The notes beneath the pieces were generated by a model. That model was not told the origin of the DNA, ran no database searches, and saw only the letters and a program-made list of their open reading frames with translations. Position numbers and translations under genes: made by a program. A stretch of 64,000 nt of DNA from the NCBI GenBank assembly GCA_020634135.1, contig JACKCG010000001.1:248001-312000 (forward strand), in the 5' to 3' direction. Positions 44,789 to 53,986 of this stretch are shown here, piece after piece (the stretch's first letter is position 1; each line of letters begins with the position of its first letter). The stretch comes from Anaerolineaceae bacterium. GTDB lineage: Bacteria > Chloroflexota > Anaerolineae > Aggregatilineales > Phototrophicaceae.

Positions 44789-45256
44789 TTACGATTCTGG
44801 TTGTGTAACCAGTGGCATCCCTGACCACAGCATTTCACGTTTAAGCTGGAGTTGGGCGGCGTGATTCTCTAAATCATTGGTTGTGATGGTGACTTCCCAA
44901 CGAATTGCAAAGATTGAGTGCGGGGAAACACCACTGCATCGGGCGATCTGACCGATGCCGGATGCCGCGCAGTTGCCGGCGGGAAACTCGCAGATACCGC
45001 CCTGTTCCTGGTAGAACTGTGCGACATCACAGGCGGCCTGATGGGTGAGCAGCGTCCACTGGTCTACCCCGTAATCCAGGTTCTGGTGTGTGAGTTCAGT
45101 GGTATTCGGCGGTAGAGGCGGCCCTGGCGGAAACGCGATGGCGGCAAGGATGCCGACTGCCGGGCCGCCAATGACGACCAATAACACAAACGCAGCCGCC
45201 ATTATGATGATCGGCCAGAAAGTGCGGCTGCGGGCGGATGGTGCTGCGGGCTGCAT
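44789..45256 (-). CDS. membrane-anchored protein, unknown
   Basis: A 155-residue protein from ATG 45256 (MQPAAPS), 16 bases after the stop of the upstream gene. A TTG 15 codons earlier would overlap that gene and is less likely. One transmembrane segment (about 14-40) is followed by an extracellular domain with four Cys (CDVAQ, CEFPAGNC, CSGV). It resembles the neighbour at 45273 in plan: an anchor, then a domain of about 110 residues. Unknown family. Last gene of the TPR operon. Confidence 0.65.
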   Translation of the reverse strand: MQPAAPSARSRTFWPIIIMAAAFVLLVVIGGPAVGILAAIAFPPGPPLPPNTTELTHQNLDYGVDQWTLLTHQAACDVAQFYQEQGGICEFPAGNCAASGIGQIARCSGVSPHSIFAIRWEVTITTNDLENHAAQLQLKREMLWSGMPLVTQPES

Positions 45257-45272
45257 GGATACCTGCCCCGGT

Positions 45273-45770
45273 TTACTTCTGCCAGGTGTACTGGTGCTCA
45301 ACCAGTGTCATGCCGGAATTTTCACCAACGCCAGGCTGGATCACGATGAGTGTGAAGCGGGTAATGAAGAATCCAGAGTCATCAAACAAGCAGCGAATCT
45401 GATACGGCGCTACCCCCTCTTCACCGCGATCATAGGCGGGATAATTGCCAGCTACGGGGTCGCGTTTACAGAGTCGGAACGCCAGATCAGCGTCCATGCC
45501 GTAAAAATCATCCATTTTCTGCTGGTAATAACTTTCGACGTCTTCGGCAGAGACGCCCGGAATCTGAAACAGATCACTGGTAGAAATAGACGACCATACC
45601 CGCGATCCCCATTCGACTGAATTGGGATAGGGGTCAATCCGCAAGGGCTGCTGGTGCTGTGAACGGTCCAGGAAGAAAGAAATGACACCGCCGACGATGA
45701 CCAGAATCCCGATTATCCCGGCGATCAGGCCGGCTCGTACAATTGAAATATTCCCATCACGGCCTAGCAT
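45273..45770 (-). CDS. membrane-anchored protein, unknown
   Basis: 165 residues: short cytoplasmic start, one transmembrane segment (about 11-34; AGLIAGIIGILVIVGGVISFFL) and an external domain with two Cys (FRLCKRDP, IRCLFDD). The text around the second Cys and the strand FFITRFTLIVIQPG suggest a compact alpha/beta domain. It starts 5 bases after the TPR gene at 45776, in a tight operon. No family recognised. Confidence 0.7.
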   Translation of the reverse strand: MLGRDGNISIVRAGLIAGIIGILVIVGGVISFFLDRSQHQQPLRIDPYPNSVEWGSRVWSSISTSDLFQIPGVSAEDVESYYQQKMDDFYGMDADLAFRLCKRDPVAGNYPAYDRGEEGVAPYQIRCLFDDSGFFITRFTLIVIQPGVGENSGMTLVEHQYTWQK

Positions 45771-45775
45771 GTGGA

Positions 45776-46570
45776 CTACTCCTCAAGGAATGCTTGTATC
45801 TCGACAACATCGGCGGCTAATGCCTGACCATAGGGGGTGTTGTGAAAACGGGCGGCGTTCTCCTGCCAGTAGGGCAACCCGTCACGAATGACATCCGGCC
45901 CTGGTTTGTCACCTTGTCCCAGCCGGTAACGCATATACATGGTAAGTAAAACACGGTGCGGCTCCAGCCCGGTTACTTCCAGCACATCGAGATGGGCGGT
46001 GGCATCTTCTCTTCCCCCTGATCGAAAATAAGCCTCCGCCAGATCAACGTGTACGACCGGGGGGGCACCGGCTGCCAGTGCTTTCTGAATCGCTGCGATG
46101 GCTTCCGCATACTTGCCCATCATCATTAGTGTACGGCCAAATCCGTAGTGCGGGAAGTAGTCCAAAGGTCGTATCTGTACGGCTTTTGTTAAGACTTGTG
46201 CGCTTTTGTCAAGGAGACCCAGTTGGCGATAGGTGTTGCCAAGCAGTGTCAGGGTCTGCGCGTCAGGCTTGCCCATGTCATCCACTGCTTCCAGGATACT
46301 GCGCGCCCTTTCCATATTTCCGGCCAGGTACTGGCGCTGCGCCTGGGTATAGGGTGTCACCATGCTGCGGTTAGCCCACATAAAAATCACCTGGATGGCG
46401 ATGAGCAGACCGAGGATACCGGCGAGTAACAGGGAGCGGGCATCCTGCGGGACGAGGAACAACACAATGATCGCCAGTGCCAACAGCGCCAGCGCCATGA
46501 GGATAGCGATCTGTGCCGGGCGCTCCCAGGTGCGAAATCGGCTGAAGAAGTAGGCACTCAGGCGTCCCAT
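45776..46570 (-). CDS. membrane TPR protein (third of three)
   Basis: 264 residues. Two transmembrane segments (about 20-38 and 47-66) precede tetratricopeptide repeats (about 75-230; LLGNTYRQLGLLDKSAQVLTKAVQIRP, LMMMGKYAEAIAAIQKALA). The end, YGQALAADVVEIQAFL, echoes the end of the TPR gene upstream (YGQALHYEITAIEQAL), showing they are paralogues. TPR domains hold protein partners; here at the membrane. It lies 8 bases after the upstream TPR gene. Confidence 0.82.
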   Translation of the reverse strand: MGRLSAYFFSRFRTWERPAQIAILMALALLALAIIVLFLVPQDARSLLLAGILGLLIAIQVIFMWANRSMVTPYTQAQRQYLAGNMERARSILEAVDDMGKPDAQTLTLLGNTYRQLGLLDKSAQVLTKAVQIRPLDYFPHYGFGRTLMMMGKYAEAIAAIQKALAAGAPPVVHVDLAEAYFRSGGREDATAHLDVLEVTGLEPHRVLLTMYMRYRLGQGDKPGPDVIRDGLPYWQENAARFHNTPYGQALAADVVEIQAFLEE

Positions 46571-46578
46571 GCGCTTCC

Positions 46579-47448
46579 TTACCCCAGGTTACCGGCATCG
46601 GCTTCGGCCAATGCCTGTTCAATAGCAGTGATTTCATAGTGAAGTGCCTGCCCGTAGGCCGTACCTTCCAGTGCTGCCAGCCCGGACTTCCAGACCGCCA
46701 ATCCATCTCTTGCGCTCATCATCTTCGCAGTTGCCCGAACAGCCTCTTGCATCTGGCCGCCCGATTGGTAATGGTGCAGCAGATGATAGTAGACGCGCAC
46801 ACCATACATGGCAGGCATCGGATATTGCGCGGCTTTCTGGAATGAATCCATCGCTGCCGTGTTTTCCCCCGCGAATCGCTGTATAAAACCGAGTTCCGCC
46901 CAGACGACGGGCTGTTCCGGTGCCAGGTCCGCCGCCTTTTTTAGCGCCCGCGCCGCTTCATCGTAAGTCGCCTGCAAGCGGTAGCCGTTTGCCAATGTGA
47001 TGTATGAGCCGGGGTCATCAGGGAACAGACTCACAGCCCTGTCAGCCGTGGCCTGAGCTTTGCCAAGCTGCCCGGCGTAAGCGTAGGCACTGGTGAGCAG
47101 CATCAGGACTTCCGCCGTCTCTTTACCTTCATGTATGGAACGTTCGAGGAGGGGAATCGCCTCACGAAAGCGGAAGGCCTCGATCAGGCGATAGGCGTCA
47201 CCGTAGCCCGACCCCTGGTAGCGTGACTGACGTGCCAGCAGCCACCCCGCCAGTGCAAACCAGATGGCGAACATGACGGTTGCCAGGCATAGCCCACCCA
47301 GCGAAAGTTGAATAATGGGGGAAATAAAAGTGTCGCGCTGGGAGTTCCACCCGGCAAACACCTCTGTCACCAGACCGCCGATGAATACGACCATGCCTAA
47401 TACTGCGATGACCAACGAGCCGTACAGTGCGATCTGTAAGCGTTTCAC
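46579..47448 (-). CDS. membrane TPR protein (second of three)
   Basis: 289 residues. Two transmembrane segments (about 7-30 and 46-72), then TPR units (about 85-250; LLTSAYAYAGQLGKAQATADRAVSLFP, LANGYRLQATYDEAARALKKAADLAP). Its ATG overlaps the end of the first TPR gene by four bases, so translation is coupled. Paralogous to both neighbours. No enzymatic domain; presumably a scaffold. Confidence 0.82.
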   Translation of the reverse strand: MKRLQIALYGSLVIAVLGMVVFIGGLVTEVFAGWNSQRDTFISPIIQLSLGGLCLATVMFAIWFALAGWLLARQSRYQGSGYGDAYRLIEAFRFREAIPLLERSIHEGKETAEVLMLLTSAYAYAGQLGKAQATADRAVSLFPDDPGSYITLANGYRLQATYDEAARALKKAADLAPEQPVVWAELGFIQRFAGENTAAMDSFQKAAQYPMPAMYGVRVYYHLLHHYQSGGQMQEAVRATAKMMSARDGLAVWKSGLAALEGTAYGQALHYEITAIEQALAEADAGNLG

Positions 47449-48452
47449 GAGTTTGCCTCGCTCGCGGCCAGTGCCGCCAGGGTGATCTGGCTGTTGGCGA
47501 CCCCTTGAGCGGCCTCAATATCTGCGCCCAGGGCAGCACGCAGCGTATCAGCCTGGTCACTTTTCAGGAGTTTTTCCCATTCATCCAGTCCGTCCTGGTG
47601 ACGTTTGAGCAGGTCAAGCTGTCTGTGGGCGGCGGCGGTGTCCCCCAGGCGAGTGTAAGCCCGCACGAGGAAAAAGTGAATCAACGCGCGGTGACGCTCA
47701 TCTTTGATTTTCAGGCTGAGGGCATGTTCCAGGTATGTCACAACCTCTGCCGAGTCGCCCAGGCGGTCTTCGATCATACCCAGGTTGTAGTACGTTACCC
47801 AGTCATCGGGCGCGAGCTGCTTTGCTTGCTGGGCGGCTTCCAACGCCGCCGGGTAGTTGCGAGCTTGCAGGCAGACTTCAGCCAGTCCGTTGAATGCCAG
47901 CGCTGAATCCGGGGCAATCTGGGTCATCTTCTGGTAATCGCGTCGTGCCCGGTCTAATTTGCCCCATACCCGCAGAATCTCCGCCCGGAAGCGGTAGTGA
48001 TTGGGATTATCCGGCTGGATTTTAATCACCTTGTCCATGATTTTGACGGCTTCTTCGTAGCGGTTTTTCCGCAGATGGCGTACTGCATCGCGGTATTCCT
48101 GTGGCATTCGGTTGCGTGAGAGGAACAGCCCGGTGACGACCCAACCAAGCGCCCCGCCTACCAGGGGCAGCGCCCACTGCGGCACAATGAACAGTCCCAG
48201 GAATATCGCGCCCAATGCCGGAGCGAGAATGCCCAGCCAGCGTCCGCGCGCTTCCGGTTCCATCCGCCAGGCGAAAATCGCCACCGTGCCACCGATAAAG
48301 GCGACTACCAGCAGAGATTGTACCGGGCGTACCCAGTCATAATCATTGACGACGGCATTCAGTATCAGGCTGATAAACCCGGTGAGTGCCAGCCATACGA
48401 CCAGTATGCGGGACCCGGTAGGGCCGAGAAAGAATTGAATCCTTTTAATCAT
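47445..48452 (-). CDS. membrane TPR protein (first of three)
   Basis: 335 residues. Four transmembrane segments (about 16-34, 43-61, 72-88 and 92-110) precede TPR units (about 118-265; AVRHLRKNRYEEAVKIMDKVIKIQP, LAEVCLQARNYPAALEAAQQAKQLAP, YNLGMIEDRLGDSAEVVTYLEHAL). It is the longest of three consecutive paralogues and the only one with four membrane helices. It starts 4 bases after the gene at 48457, so the unit continues upstream. Confidence 0.82.
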   Translation of the reverse strand: MIKRIQFFLGPTGSRILVVWLALTGFISLILNAVVNDYDWVRPVQSLLVVAFIGGTVAIFAWRMEPEARGRWLGILAPALGAIFLGLFIVPQWALPLVGGALGWVVTGLFLSRNRMPQEYRDAVRHLRKNRYEEAVKIMDKVIKIQPDNPNHYRFRAEILRVWGKLDRARRDYQKMTQIAPDSALAFNGLAEVCLQARNYPAALEAAQQAKQLAPDDWVTYYNLGMIEDRLGDSAEVVTYLEHALSLKIKDERHRALIHFFLVRAYTRLGDTAAAHRQLDLLKRHQDGLDEWEKLLKSDQADTLRAALGADIEAAQGVANSQITLAALAASEANS

Positions 48453-48456
48453 TCCA

Positions 48457-49167
48457 TTACCTGTGTGCGTATTGAGTCAGCACAATCACTCGTTCATGCC
48501 CACCTTCGCCCGGTTGGGCGAAGCGCATGAGGATGTCCTGTTCATTAAGGCAAAACACCCCGCTTAAGGTTGGGTTACTTCCCGCCAGTGTGTGGCATTT
48601 TAACGCGATTTCTTTGCCACCCAGCGTGGTGCTGCCCGGCGCTGCGGCATGAATGCTGCGGGCATACCCTATGATCTCGTCGCTTCCCGGCGTGCCGGTC
48701 AGCAACAAAAAGACCGGGACAGGCGTTTCCTTCGCAACGAGTTGTTTCACCAACGCCCCGGCGAATACCTGTCCCGGAGGATAGACCAGCGTCCCTGGTG
48801 CGAAGACCATCTCGCGGTATTCCATCTCGCCGCCGTTTATCGCTGTTCCGATCAATGTGCCGCCCTCGTTGATGGTAACGGTCATTCTGCTTTTATGAAA
48901 GTATCTGCCGCCGGGCGAAATCTGATGCGTGTCGAAGCGCTCGAACTCGTGAACTCGCCCCGGAAGGGTCAGCGCTTCAACCAGAACCGTGAGTCCGCGT
49001 TCCTCGCGAGCGTCATAATCCACACGGATCAGGTATGCACCGTCCGGCAGTTCGTGGACGCTCCATTGTTCGGTTGTCCCCACCGCCTTGCCGTCTTCCT
49101 GGTGCTGGTAGATGCCGCTGGCGACGAACTGCTCATGCGGTTTAACGGCATGGAGAACACGCATCAT
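48457..49167 (-). CDS. conserved-looking protein, unknown
   Basis: 236 residues, apparently soluble with no signal peptide or membrane helix. It is beta-rich with alternating strands (GAYLIRVDYDAR, TVLVEALTLPGRVHEFERFD, SRMTVTINEGGTLIGTAINGGEMEYREMVF, ERVIVLTQYA). This pattern suggests a large beta-barrel or beta-sandwich. I do not recognise the family. It lies 3 bases after the AlaX gene and 4 before the TPR gene, in the middle of the operon. Confidence 0.7.
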   Translation of the reverse strand: MMRVLHAVKPHEQFVASGIYQHQEDGKAVGTTEQWSVHELPDGAYLIRVDYDAREERGLTVLVEALTLPGRVHEFERFDTHQISPGGRYFHKSRMTVTINEGGTLIGTAINGGEMEYREMVFAPGTLVYPPGQVFAGALVKQLVAKETPVPVFLLLTGTPGSDEIIGYARSIHAAAPGSTTLGGKEIALKCHTLAGSNPTLSGVFCLNEQDILMRFAQPGEGGHERVIVLTQYAHR

Positions 49168-49170
49168 GGT

Positions 49171-49893
49171 TTATGCTCCTGGCGTGGCTTCCAGCTCAAC
49201 GTAAATGCGCTTGTTGATGCCGCCTTTGCTCTTGTAATCGGTAATGCGGATACGCCCGACTTCACGGGTGTTGGCAACATGTGTGCCGCCATCCGCCTGT
49301 AAATCCAGTCCGATAATCTCGACGGTGCGGACTTCCGGGATACCTTCCGGCAGCAGGTTGATTTTGGTGCGGATCAGATCAGGAATCTGGAAAGCCTCAT
49401 CTCGTGGCAGGATGGCGACTCGCAGGTCACGCGCCGCTGCAACCTCAACATTGATGCGGTCTTCAATCTCAGTGACAAGTTCTTTCTGCATCCGCTCGAA
49501 CTCGAAATCCATGCGCCCGCTGAGCGGCTCCATGTTGCCGCCAGTGACGCTCGCGCCGTAATCACGCCAGACGACACCGCACAGGATATGCATGGCGGTG
49601 TGCGTTCGCATCAGCATGTAGCGCCGCTCCCAGTCCAGAATGCCTTTTACTTCTGCACCCACTGGCGGGAGTTCGTCCCCGGCCAGGACATGGATATTGC
49701 CGCGTCCGGCTTTGGTGACAGCGTAGGTCCTGCCATTTACGATTAGCTCACCGGCATCATTGGGTTGCCCACCACCACCAGGGTAGAAGGCCGTCCGGTC
49801 TAAGAAAACGCCGTGCTGCTCGGCATCCACGCCGGTAATGGTAGCGGTGAATTCTCGCAAATAACTATCGGTCTGGTAAAGTAAAACGGTCAT
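49171..49893 (-). CDS. alaX: AlaX-type alanyl-tRNA editing protein
   Basis: A free-standing editing hydrolase related to the AlaRS editing domain; it removes Ser or Gly wrongly attached to tRNA-Ala. 240 residues, the size of the AlaX-M class: an N-terminal beta-barrel-like part (TAFYPGGGGQPNDAGEL) and the catalytic part with HTAMH (HxxxH metal ligands) and ADGGTHVANT near the end. The usual CGGTH is DGGTH here, so one zinc ligand is Asp rather than Cys. Its start overlaps the end of the GNAT gene by four bases. Confidence 0.92.
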   Translation of the reverse strand: MTVLLYQTDSYLREFTATITGVDAEQHGVFLDRTAFYPGGGGQPNDAGELIVNGRTYAVTKAGRGNIHVLAGDELPPVGAEVKGILDWERRYMLMRTHTAMHILCGVVWRDYGASVTGGNMEPLSGRMDFEFERMQKELVTEIEDRINVEVAAARDLRVAILPRDEAFQIPDLIRTKINLLPEGIPEVRTVEIIGLDLQADGGTHVANTREVGRIRITDYKSKGGINKRIYVELEATPGA

Positions 49894-50399
49894 TTTTGAT
49901 TTTCCTCAATCATTGCACGCATACGAATCATCACGGGACGTCCTCCGACGGCTTCCCAGAAGCGCTGGCCGGACGCATTCTGAGCGGCGACATGCCAATC
50001 GTAGGCATCTACCGTGTGTTCACGGAACCAGACGATCAGTTCATCTACCAACCGCCGCCCGATTCCCTGGCGACGGTAAGCTGCAGTAACGGCAATATCG
50101 GCGATGAAGCCAACCGGCTCCTGCTCAAAGATGTCGGGCAGCAAGTCCATGATGACGCCCATCACATACCCGACAATGTGCTCATCGGCCTCGGCCACCA
50201 GCACACGTGTAAAAGGGTCGTTCATGCGCTGGGTAATGCGATCCGCGTAACGCTGGCCGCCGTCGGGAGCGGGCAGGGGGAGGTTGGTGTCGAGTGCCGT
50301 GTGATAGTCCACCAGTTCCGCCCAGAGTTGCGCGATAATCGGCGCGTCGGCACGTTCTGCCGGGCGAATCAGAATGTCAGCCACAATATATCCATCCAA
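49890..50399 (-). CDS. GNAT N-acetyltransferase
   Basis: 169 residues. The GNAT fold is shown by LIRPAERADAPIIAQLWAEL at the start and the acetyl-CoA loop IADIAVTAAYRRQGIGRRLVDEL (RxxGxG/A). It ends with the common WEAVGGRP-like strand. ATG 50399 lies inside the end of the upstream GNAT gene (31-base overlap); GTG 50384 is an alternative start. The substrate is unknown; the coupling to AlaX suggests nothing firm. Confidence 0.88.
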   Translation of the reverse strand: MDGYIVADILIRPAERADAPIIAQLWAELVDYHTALDTNLPLPAPDGGQRYADRITQRMNDPFTRVLVAEADEHIVGYVMGVIMDLLPDIFEQEPVGFIADIAVTAAYRRQGIGRRLVDELIVWFREHTVDAYDWHVAAQNASGQRFWEAVGGRPVMIRMRAMIEENQK

Positions 50400-50854
50400 T
50401 CAGTTGCGCCAGATGCCCGCCAGAAAGCCTGTTCAATGGCAAAACGGTGCGGGACATGGACGATCATCTGCCGGATACCCTGCCCGATGAGCCATTCGCG
50501 CACAGTCTCAAGCAGCAGCCGCCCAATGCCGCCAGGTTGCCCGTGTGCATCCACCACAAGCTGGGTGACAACTCCCTGTTGTTCAGGCAGCAGCCCCGAC
50601 CAGCCGGGTTGGATGTGAGCAACGGTGAATCCGCCTACCTGCTCATCCCGTATCGCCACAAAAATCATAGTGTCAGGCGCATCCAACCAGCTCGTTGCGG
50701 CCTGTATAAACCGGGATTGTGAGTCTGACTGAGGCGCGAATCGTGCGTCCAGTTGTTGCAGCAGGATAACCTTTTCATGCCACAGTGCCCCGATCTCCAG
50801 GAGGTCGCGCGAGGCAGCCGGGCGAATAATGACAGGCGGCATGGGTATCTTCAC
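50369..50854 (-). CDS. GNAT N-acetyltransferase
   Basis: 161 residues, first gene of the minus-strand operon. GNAT signatures are IIRPAASRDLLEIGALWHEKV at the start and VVTQLVVDAHGQPGGIGRLLLETV (the acetyl-CoA loop with QPGGIG). It is a diverged paralogue of the following GNAT gene. It is divergent from the large membrane protein at 51031; the gap of 176 bases holds the promoters of both. Confidence 0.87.
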   Translation of the reverse strand: MKIPMPPVIIRPAASRDLLEIGALWHEKVILLQQLDARFAPQSDSQSRFIQAATSWLDAPDTMIFVAIRDEQVGGFTVAHIQPGWSGLLPEQQGVVTQLVVDAHGQPGGIGRLLLETVREWLIGQGIRQMIVHVPHRFAIEQAFWRASGATDWMDILWLTF

Positions 50855-50934
50855 AGTTGTTGACAGGCGAATTCAGGATAGCACCGGGTACGAACCAAAG
50901 CAAGCCAAAGCCGGGCAAACCCTGTACAATAACG

Positions 50935-50940
50935 TATGAT
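50935..50940 (+). promoter_or_regulatory. candidate -10 box for large membrane gene
   Basis: TACAAT in the divergent gap, giving a leader of about 80 bases to ATG 51031. No good -35 seen. Confidence 0.35.
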
Positions 50941-51030
50941 GATGTTGCGAGCCAGTCTACTCTTTTAAGAACCACCAAATTGATCGAGCAGGCAGGGTCA
51001 TAGACCGCCTGTTCCTCAGAATACGCAAAC

Positions 51031-53334
51031 ATGCCTGATAAAGCGATTGTCCATTTACCTGAAATTCCCACCGATGACCTGCCATACTGGATGCGACAGG
51101 CGCGGCGTGGCGTGGATTGGGGACTGCTGCTGGTGGTGGGGTTCTGCCTGGTTGCCGTCTGGCCGTTCATCTTTCGCGGTGGGCTGCCGGCAACCAACGC
51201 TTCCCGCAACTTTGTGTATCGCTCAGCAGATTATGCCAGCGCGATGGCGGAAGGGCGCTTGTATCCGCGCTGGTCGCCCAATGTCTTCGGTGGATACGGT
51301 GCGCCTATTCCCAATTTCTACCCACCAGGCGGCTCGTATGGAGCGGCACTGCTGGATGTGCTGTTTACCGGCGACCCGGTGAGCGCGGTGCGGCTGTTGC
51401 ATATCCTGGCCGCGTGTGTTGCCGGTGGGATGGTCTACCTGTTTGTTTCACGCCGGACGACGGCGGCAGTAGGGATACTGGCAAGCGTCGTTTACGTGTA
51501 TCAGCCCTATGTTGGGTTGACTGTGCCGGTTATCCAGGGGAATTTAGACATGGCGTTGGCGCTGGCGTGGCTCCCGGCACTGCTGTGGGGCACTGACCGC
51601 CTGCTGCGGCTCAATCGCCCCTTTGACCTGGCGCTCACCGCCGGTTTTACGGCGTTGCTGTTTGTAACGGATGTCCGTCTCGGCGGAGTCGGGCTACTAT
51701 TGGCAATGGCTCTGGCCGTTTGGCAGCGCCGGGTTCAGCAAAGAAAAGCCCGTTTTGCTGCGCTCTTTTCCGCCTGGGCGCTCGGAGTCTTGCTGGCGGG
51801 ATTTTTCTGGATACCGGCCTTGCTTGAACAGGATGCAATTCACTGGCGTTCCCCGGCTCTTTCCGCCCAGTACCGCCTGACGGTGCCAGATGTGCTCACG
51901 CCGGCCTACCAGCTGGACCGTCTTGAACTACGTCCTGTGCCCCAGTTTACAGTTGGATTGGTTGGATTGGCGGTGATGGTGGGTGCGGGGATCGGTGTGA
52001 TGTACTTCCGCCGTTTTGCCCGCTTTGAGACGCTTTTCCTGGCAATGGGGCTAGTCTTGCTGGCTGTGGCACTCGTGCTTATGCCGGGGGAAACCTGGGT
52101 GCTGGGACCAGTGTCGCTGTGTCTGGCTGCCAGCAGCGGGGCACTGTTCTGGTGGGGGGAACGGCTTCCCCCGGCTCAACAGCGCGTTTTGCTTCCGGTT
52201 CTGCTGATCGCCGCGTGGATGGCCTCATTACCGGTATGGACTCCCCCGGAATGGCCGGAAACGTTTGGCGGTACGGCCCCGATTGACCAGATTCAATACG
52301 AGCAGCAGGGCTATGGCGTGGCGGTGCTGCCGCCCGATGCGCCTGTTCCGGCCACTATCCCGGATACCCTCTCTCTGAGCAATTATCTTATAGATGGCTT
52401 CCGCTCAGGGTCGGTCAATAAGGTTGCGCCAGGGCAGATTCTACCGGCGGTGCAGGTCGGGCTGCTTGGGCATGGTACGCATAGTGAACGGCTGCAAATT
52501 CGCACCAGCACGGTGGCCTCACTCACGATCCTGACGGCTTATTTCCCCGGATGGCAGGCTGAAGTGGACAACCGGACGGTCACACTCTTACGTGATTCGG
52601 ATACCGGGCTGATCCGGGTGAATGTCCCGGTGGCTCGCAGTGCCGAATTGTATATCTCTTTGGGGACAACCCCGATTCGAAGCAGGGCGTGGACTGTGTC
52701 AGCGTTGGCGGCGGGTATTCTGCTGGTTCTGACGTGGGGGCGCTGGCGACGCCAGAAGCCAAATTACCAGGACTCCGAGCTGCTCCCCAGGCCGGAAGCC
52801 CGGCTGACAGGGGTGGTATTGGTGGCTTTCTGCCTTATCACGCTGTTGTTTGCGCAGAGGCCATCCCCCTTATATAGTCGGCCAGGTTATCGTTTGGGCG
52901 ACAGCGTATTCATCAACAGCCGGACAAATGCTGGATTCAGCGCGCTGGCCTACGAGATTATACCCGCCCAGGCGCACCAGGGTGGGGCGGTGGATGTCAC
53001 AATCTACTGGCAGGCGCAGCGCCCACTGTTAGCGAACTATCAGGTAAAAGTGTATCTTCTCGACCTGCAAGATGGCACGCATTGGGTAGAAACTACACTG
53101 CATCATCCGGGCGATTATCCCACTCGCCTGTGGCTGGCAAACCGTTATGTTACCGATACCTATCATCTGGTAATTCCTGAGACGGGCGAATCCCGCAGTT
53201 ATGGCGCGGCTATTGAAGTATTTTCCTGTGACCCGGATTGTGACCCGGAATCGCGTCTGATCTTCTTCGATAACGTCGGGCAAACAGTTGGCCCGGTGTT
53301 GGTGCTGCCCAGCCCGATTGTGGCGAATCGGTAA
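51031..53334 (+). CDS. large multi-pass membrane protein, GT-C-like
   Basis: 767 residues. About 12 transmembrane segments occupy residues 28-390 and two more near 555-575 and 590-610. Loops such as NASRNFVYRSADYASAMAEGRLYPRWSPNVFGGYGAPIPNFYPP are typical of integral membrane glycosyltransferase-like proteins (YfhO or the 'PTPS-related' membrane family), where acidic and His residues in the first external loop matter. External parts at about 400-550 and 615-767 are beta-rich. Presumed role in building surface polysaccharide or protein glycans; the family call is by pattern only. It stands alone. Confidence 0.7.
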   Translation: MPDKAIVHLPEIPTDDLPYWMRQARRGVDWGLLLVVGFCLVAVWPFIFRGGLPATNASRNFVYRSADYASAMAEGRLYPRWSPNVFGGYGAPIPNFYPPGGSYGAALLDVLFTGDPVSAVRLLHILAACVAGGMVYLFVSRRTTAAVGILASVVYVYQPYVGLTVPVIQGNLDMALALAWLPALLWGTDRLLRLNRPFDLALTAGFTALLFVTDVRLGGVGLLLAMALAVWQRRVQQRKARFAALFSAWALGVLLAGFFWIPALLEQDAIHWRSPALSAQYRLTVPDVLTPAYQLDRLELRPVPQFTVGLVGLAVMVGAGIGVMYFRRFARFETLFLAMGLVLLAVALVLMPGETWVLGPVSLCLAASSGALFWWGERLPPAQQRVLLPVLLIAAWMASLPVWTPPEWPETFGGTAPIDQIQYEQQGYGVAVLPPDAPVPATIPDTLSLSNYLIDGFRSGSVNKVAPGQILPAVQVGLLGHGTHSERLQIRTSTVASLTILTAYFPGWQAEVDNRTVTLLRDSDTGLIRVNVPVARSAELYISLGTTPIRSRAWTVSALAAGILLVLTWGRWRRQKPNYQDSELLPRPEARLTGVVLVAFCLITLLFAQRPSPLYSRPGYRLGDSVFINSRTNAGFSALAYEIIPAQAHQGGAVDVTIYWQAQRPLLANYQVKVYLLDLQDGTHWVETTLHHPGDYPTRLWLANRYVTDTYHLVIPETGESRSYGAAIEVFSCDPDCDPESRLIFFDNVGQTVGPVLVLPSPIVANR

Positions 53335-53339
53335 ACTGC

Positions 53340-53368
53340 TTGTGTTTATGCCGGGGGGTTTGTACAAT
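53340..53368 (+). promoter_or_regulatory. promoter of small TPR gene
   Basis: TTGTGT (53340-53345) and TACAAT (53363-53368) with exactly 17 bases between. Leader of about 135 bases to the TPR gene. Confidence 0.5.
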
Positions 53369-53509
53369 ACAGGCTCTGAATCACTTTTGAACCTCGCCTG
53401 GGTTATTGTACGGGTACTGTATGTTCACGCTTCAATCGCATCAGGGTATCCGTTGATTTCCCTATGTTGTGAAATGAATCTTTTTTGTCGTTGAAGGAGT
53501 ATGTTGATT

Positions 53510-53866
53510 ATGAGTCCTATCAGTCAAGCATGGAATCTCTACCGTCAAGGCCAACCGGATACCGCGATTGTTGAATTTGAACGTATTTTGAGTGCGGATC
53601 GTGACAATGTGGATGCCCTGTACGGGATTGGTCTGGCGCAACGTGCCGCTGGACAGTACGAAGCCGCGGTCAAATCGTTCGAAACGGCGCTGCAATTGGT
53701 GAAGGCGATTTCCGAAAAGCAGACGGCGACGAGGCGGGAAGTCTATGGGGACAAACTGGCGACCCAGAATGATCCCAGCACACCGGAAGATGATCGCTAT
53801 ATGATGTTGGTGCGGATGCTTACACAGCGTGTGACCGAAAGCAAGGCCGCGCTGGAGTCCCATTAA
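53510..53866 (+). CDS. small TPR protein
   Basis: 118 residues from ATG 53510, ten bases after AAGGAG; ATG 53501 is one base from that site and less likely. Two tetratricopeptide units (about 2-70; AWNLYRQGQPDTAIVEFERILSAD, ALYGIGLAQRAAGQYEAAVKSFETALQLV) and a polar helical tail. No membrane helix, unlike the TPR trio at 45776-48452. Probably a small adaptor. Confidence 0.75.
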   Translation: MSPISQAWNLYRQGQPDTAIVEFERILSADRDNVDALYGIGLAQRAAGQYEAAVKSFETALQLVKAISEKQTATRREVYGDKLATQNDPSTPEDDRYMMLVRMLTQRVTESKAALESH

Positions 53867-53900
53867 TCACTGACCCCAGCTCATGATTTGAGTTCTTCGT

Positions 53901-53925
53901 CAGGGAGAGTCCGCGACTCTCCCTG
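53901..53925 (+). terminator. hairpin after small TPR gene
   Basis: CAGGGAGAGT-CCGCG-ACTCTCCCTG, a perfect 10-bp stem 35 bases after the TPR stop. No T run follows (GTCGGATTC), so intrinsic termination is possible but not textbook. Confidence 0.5.
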
Positions 53926-53986
53926 GTCGGATTCCCGGTAGTTCTCCGCCAATTTTCGCAATCCTATATGCTGTTTACCTGAGACA

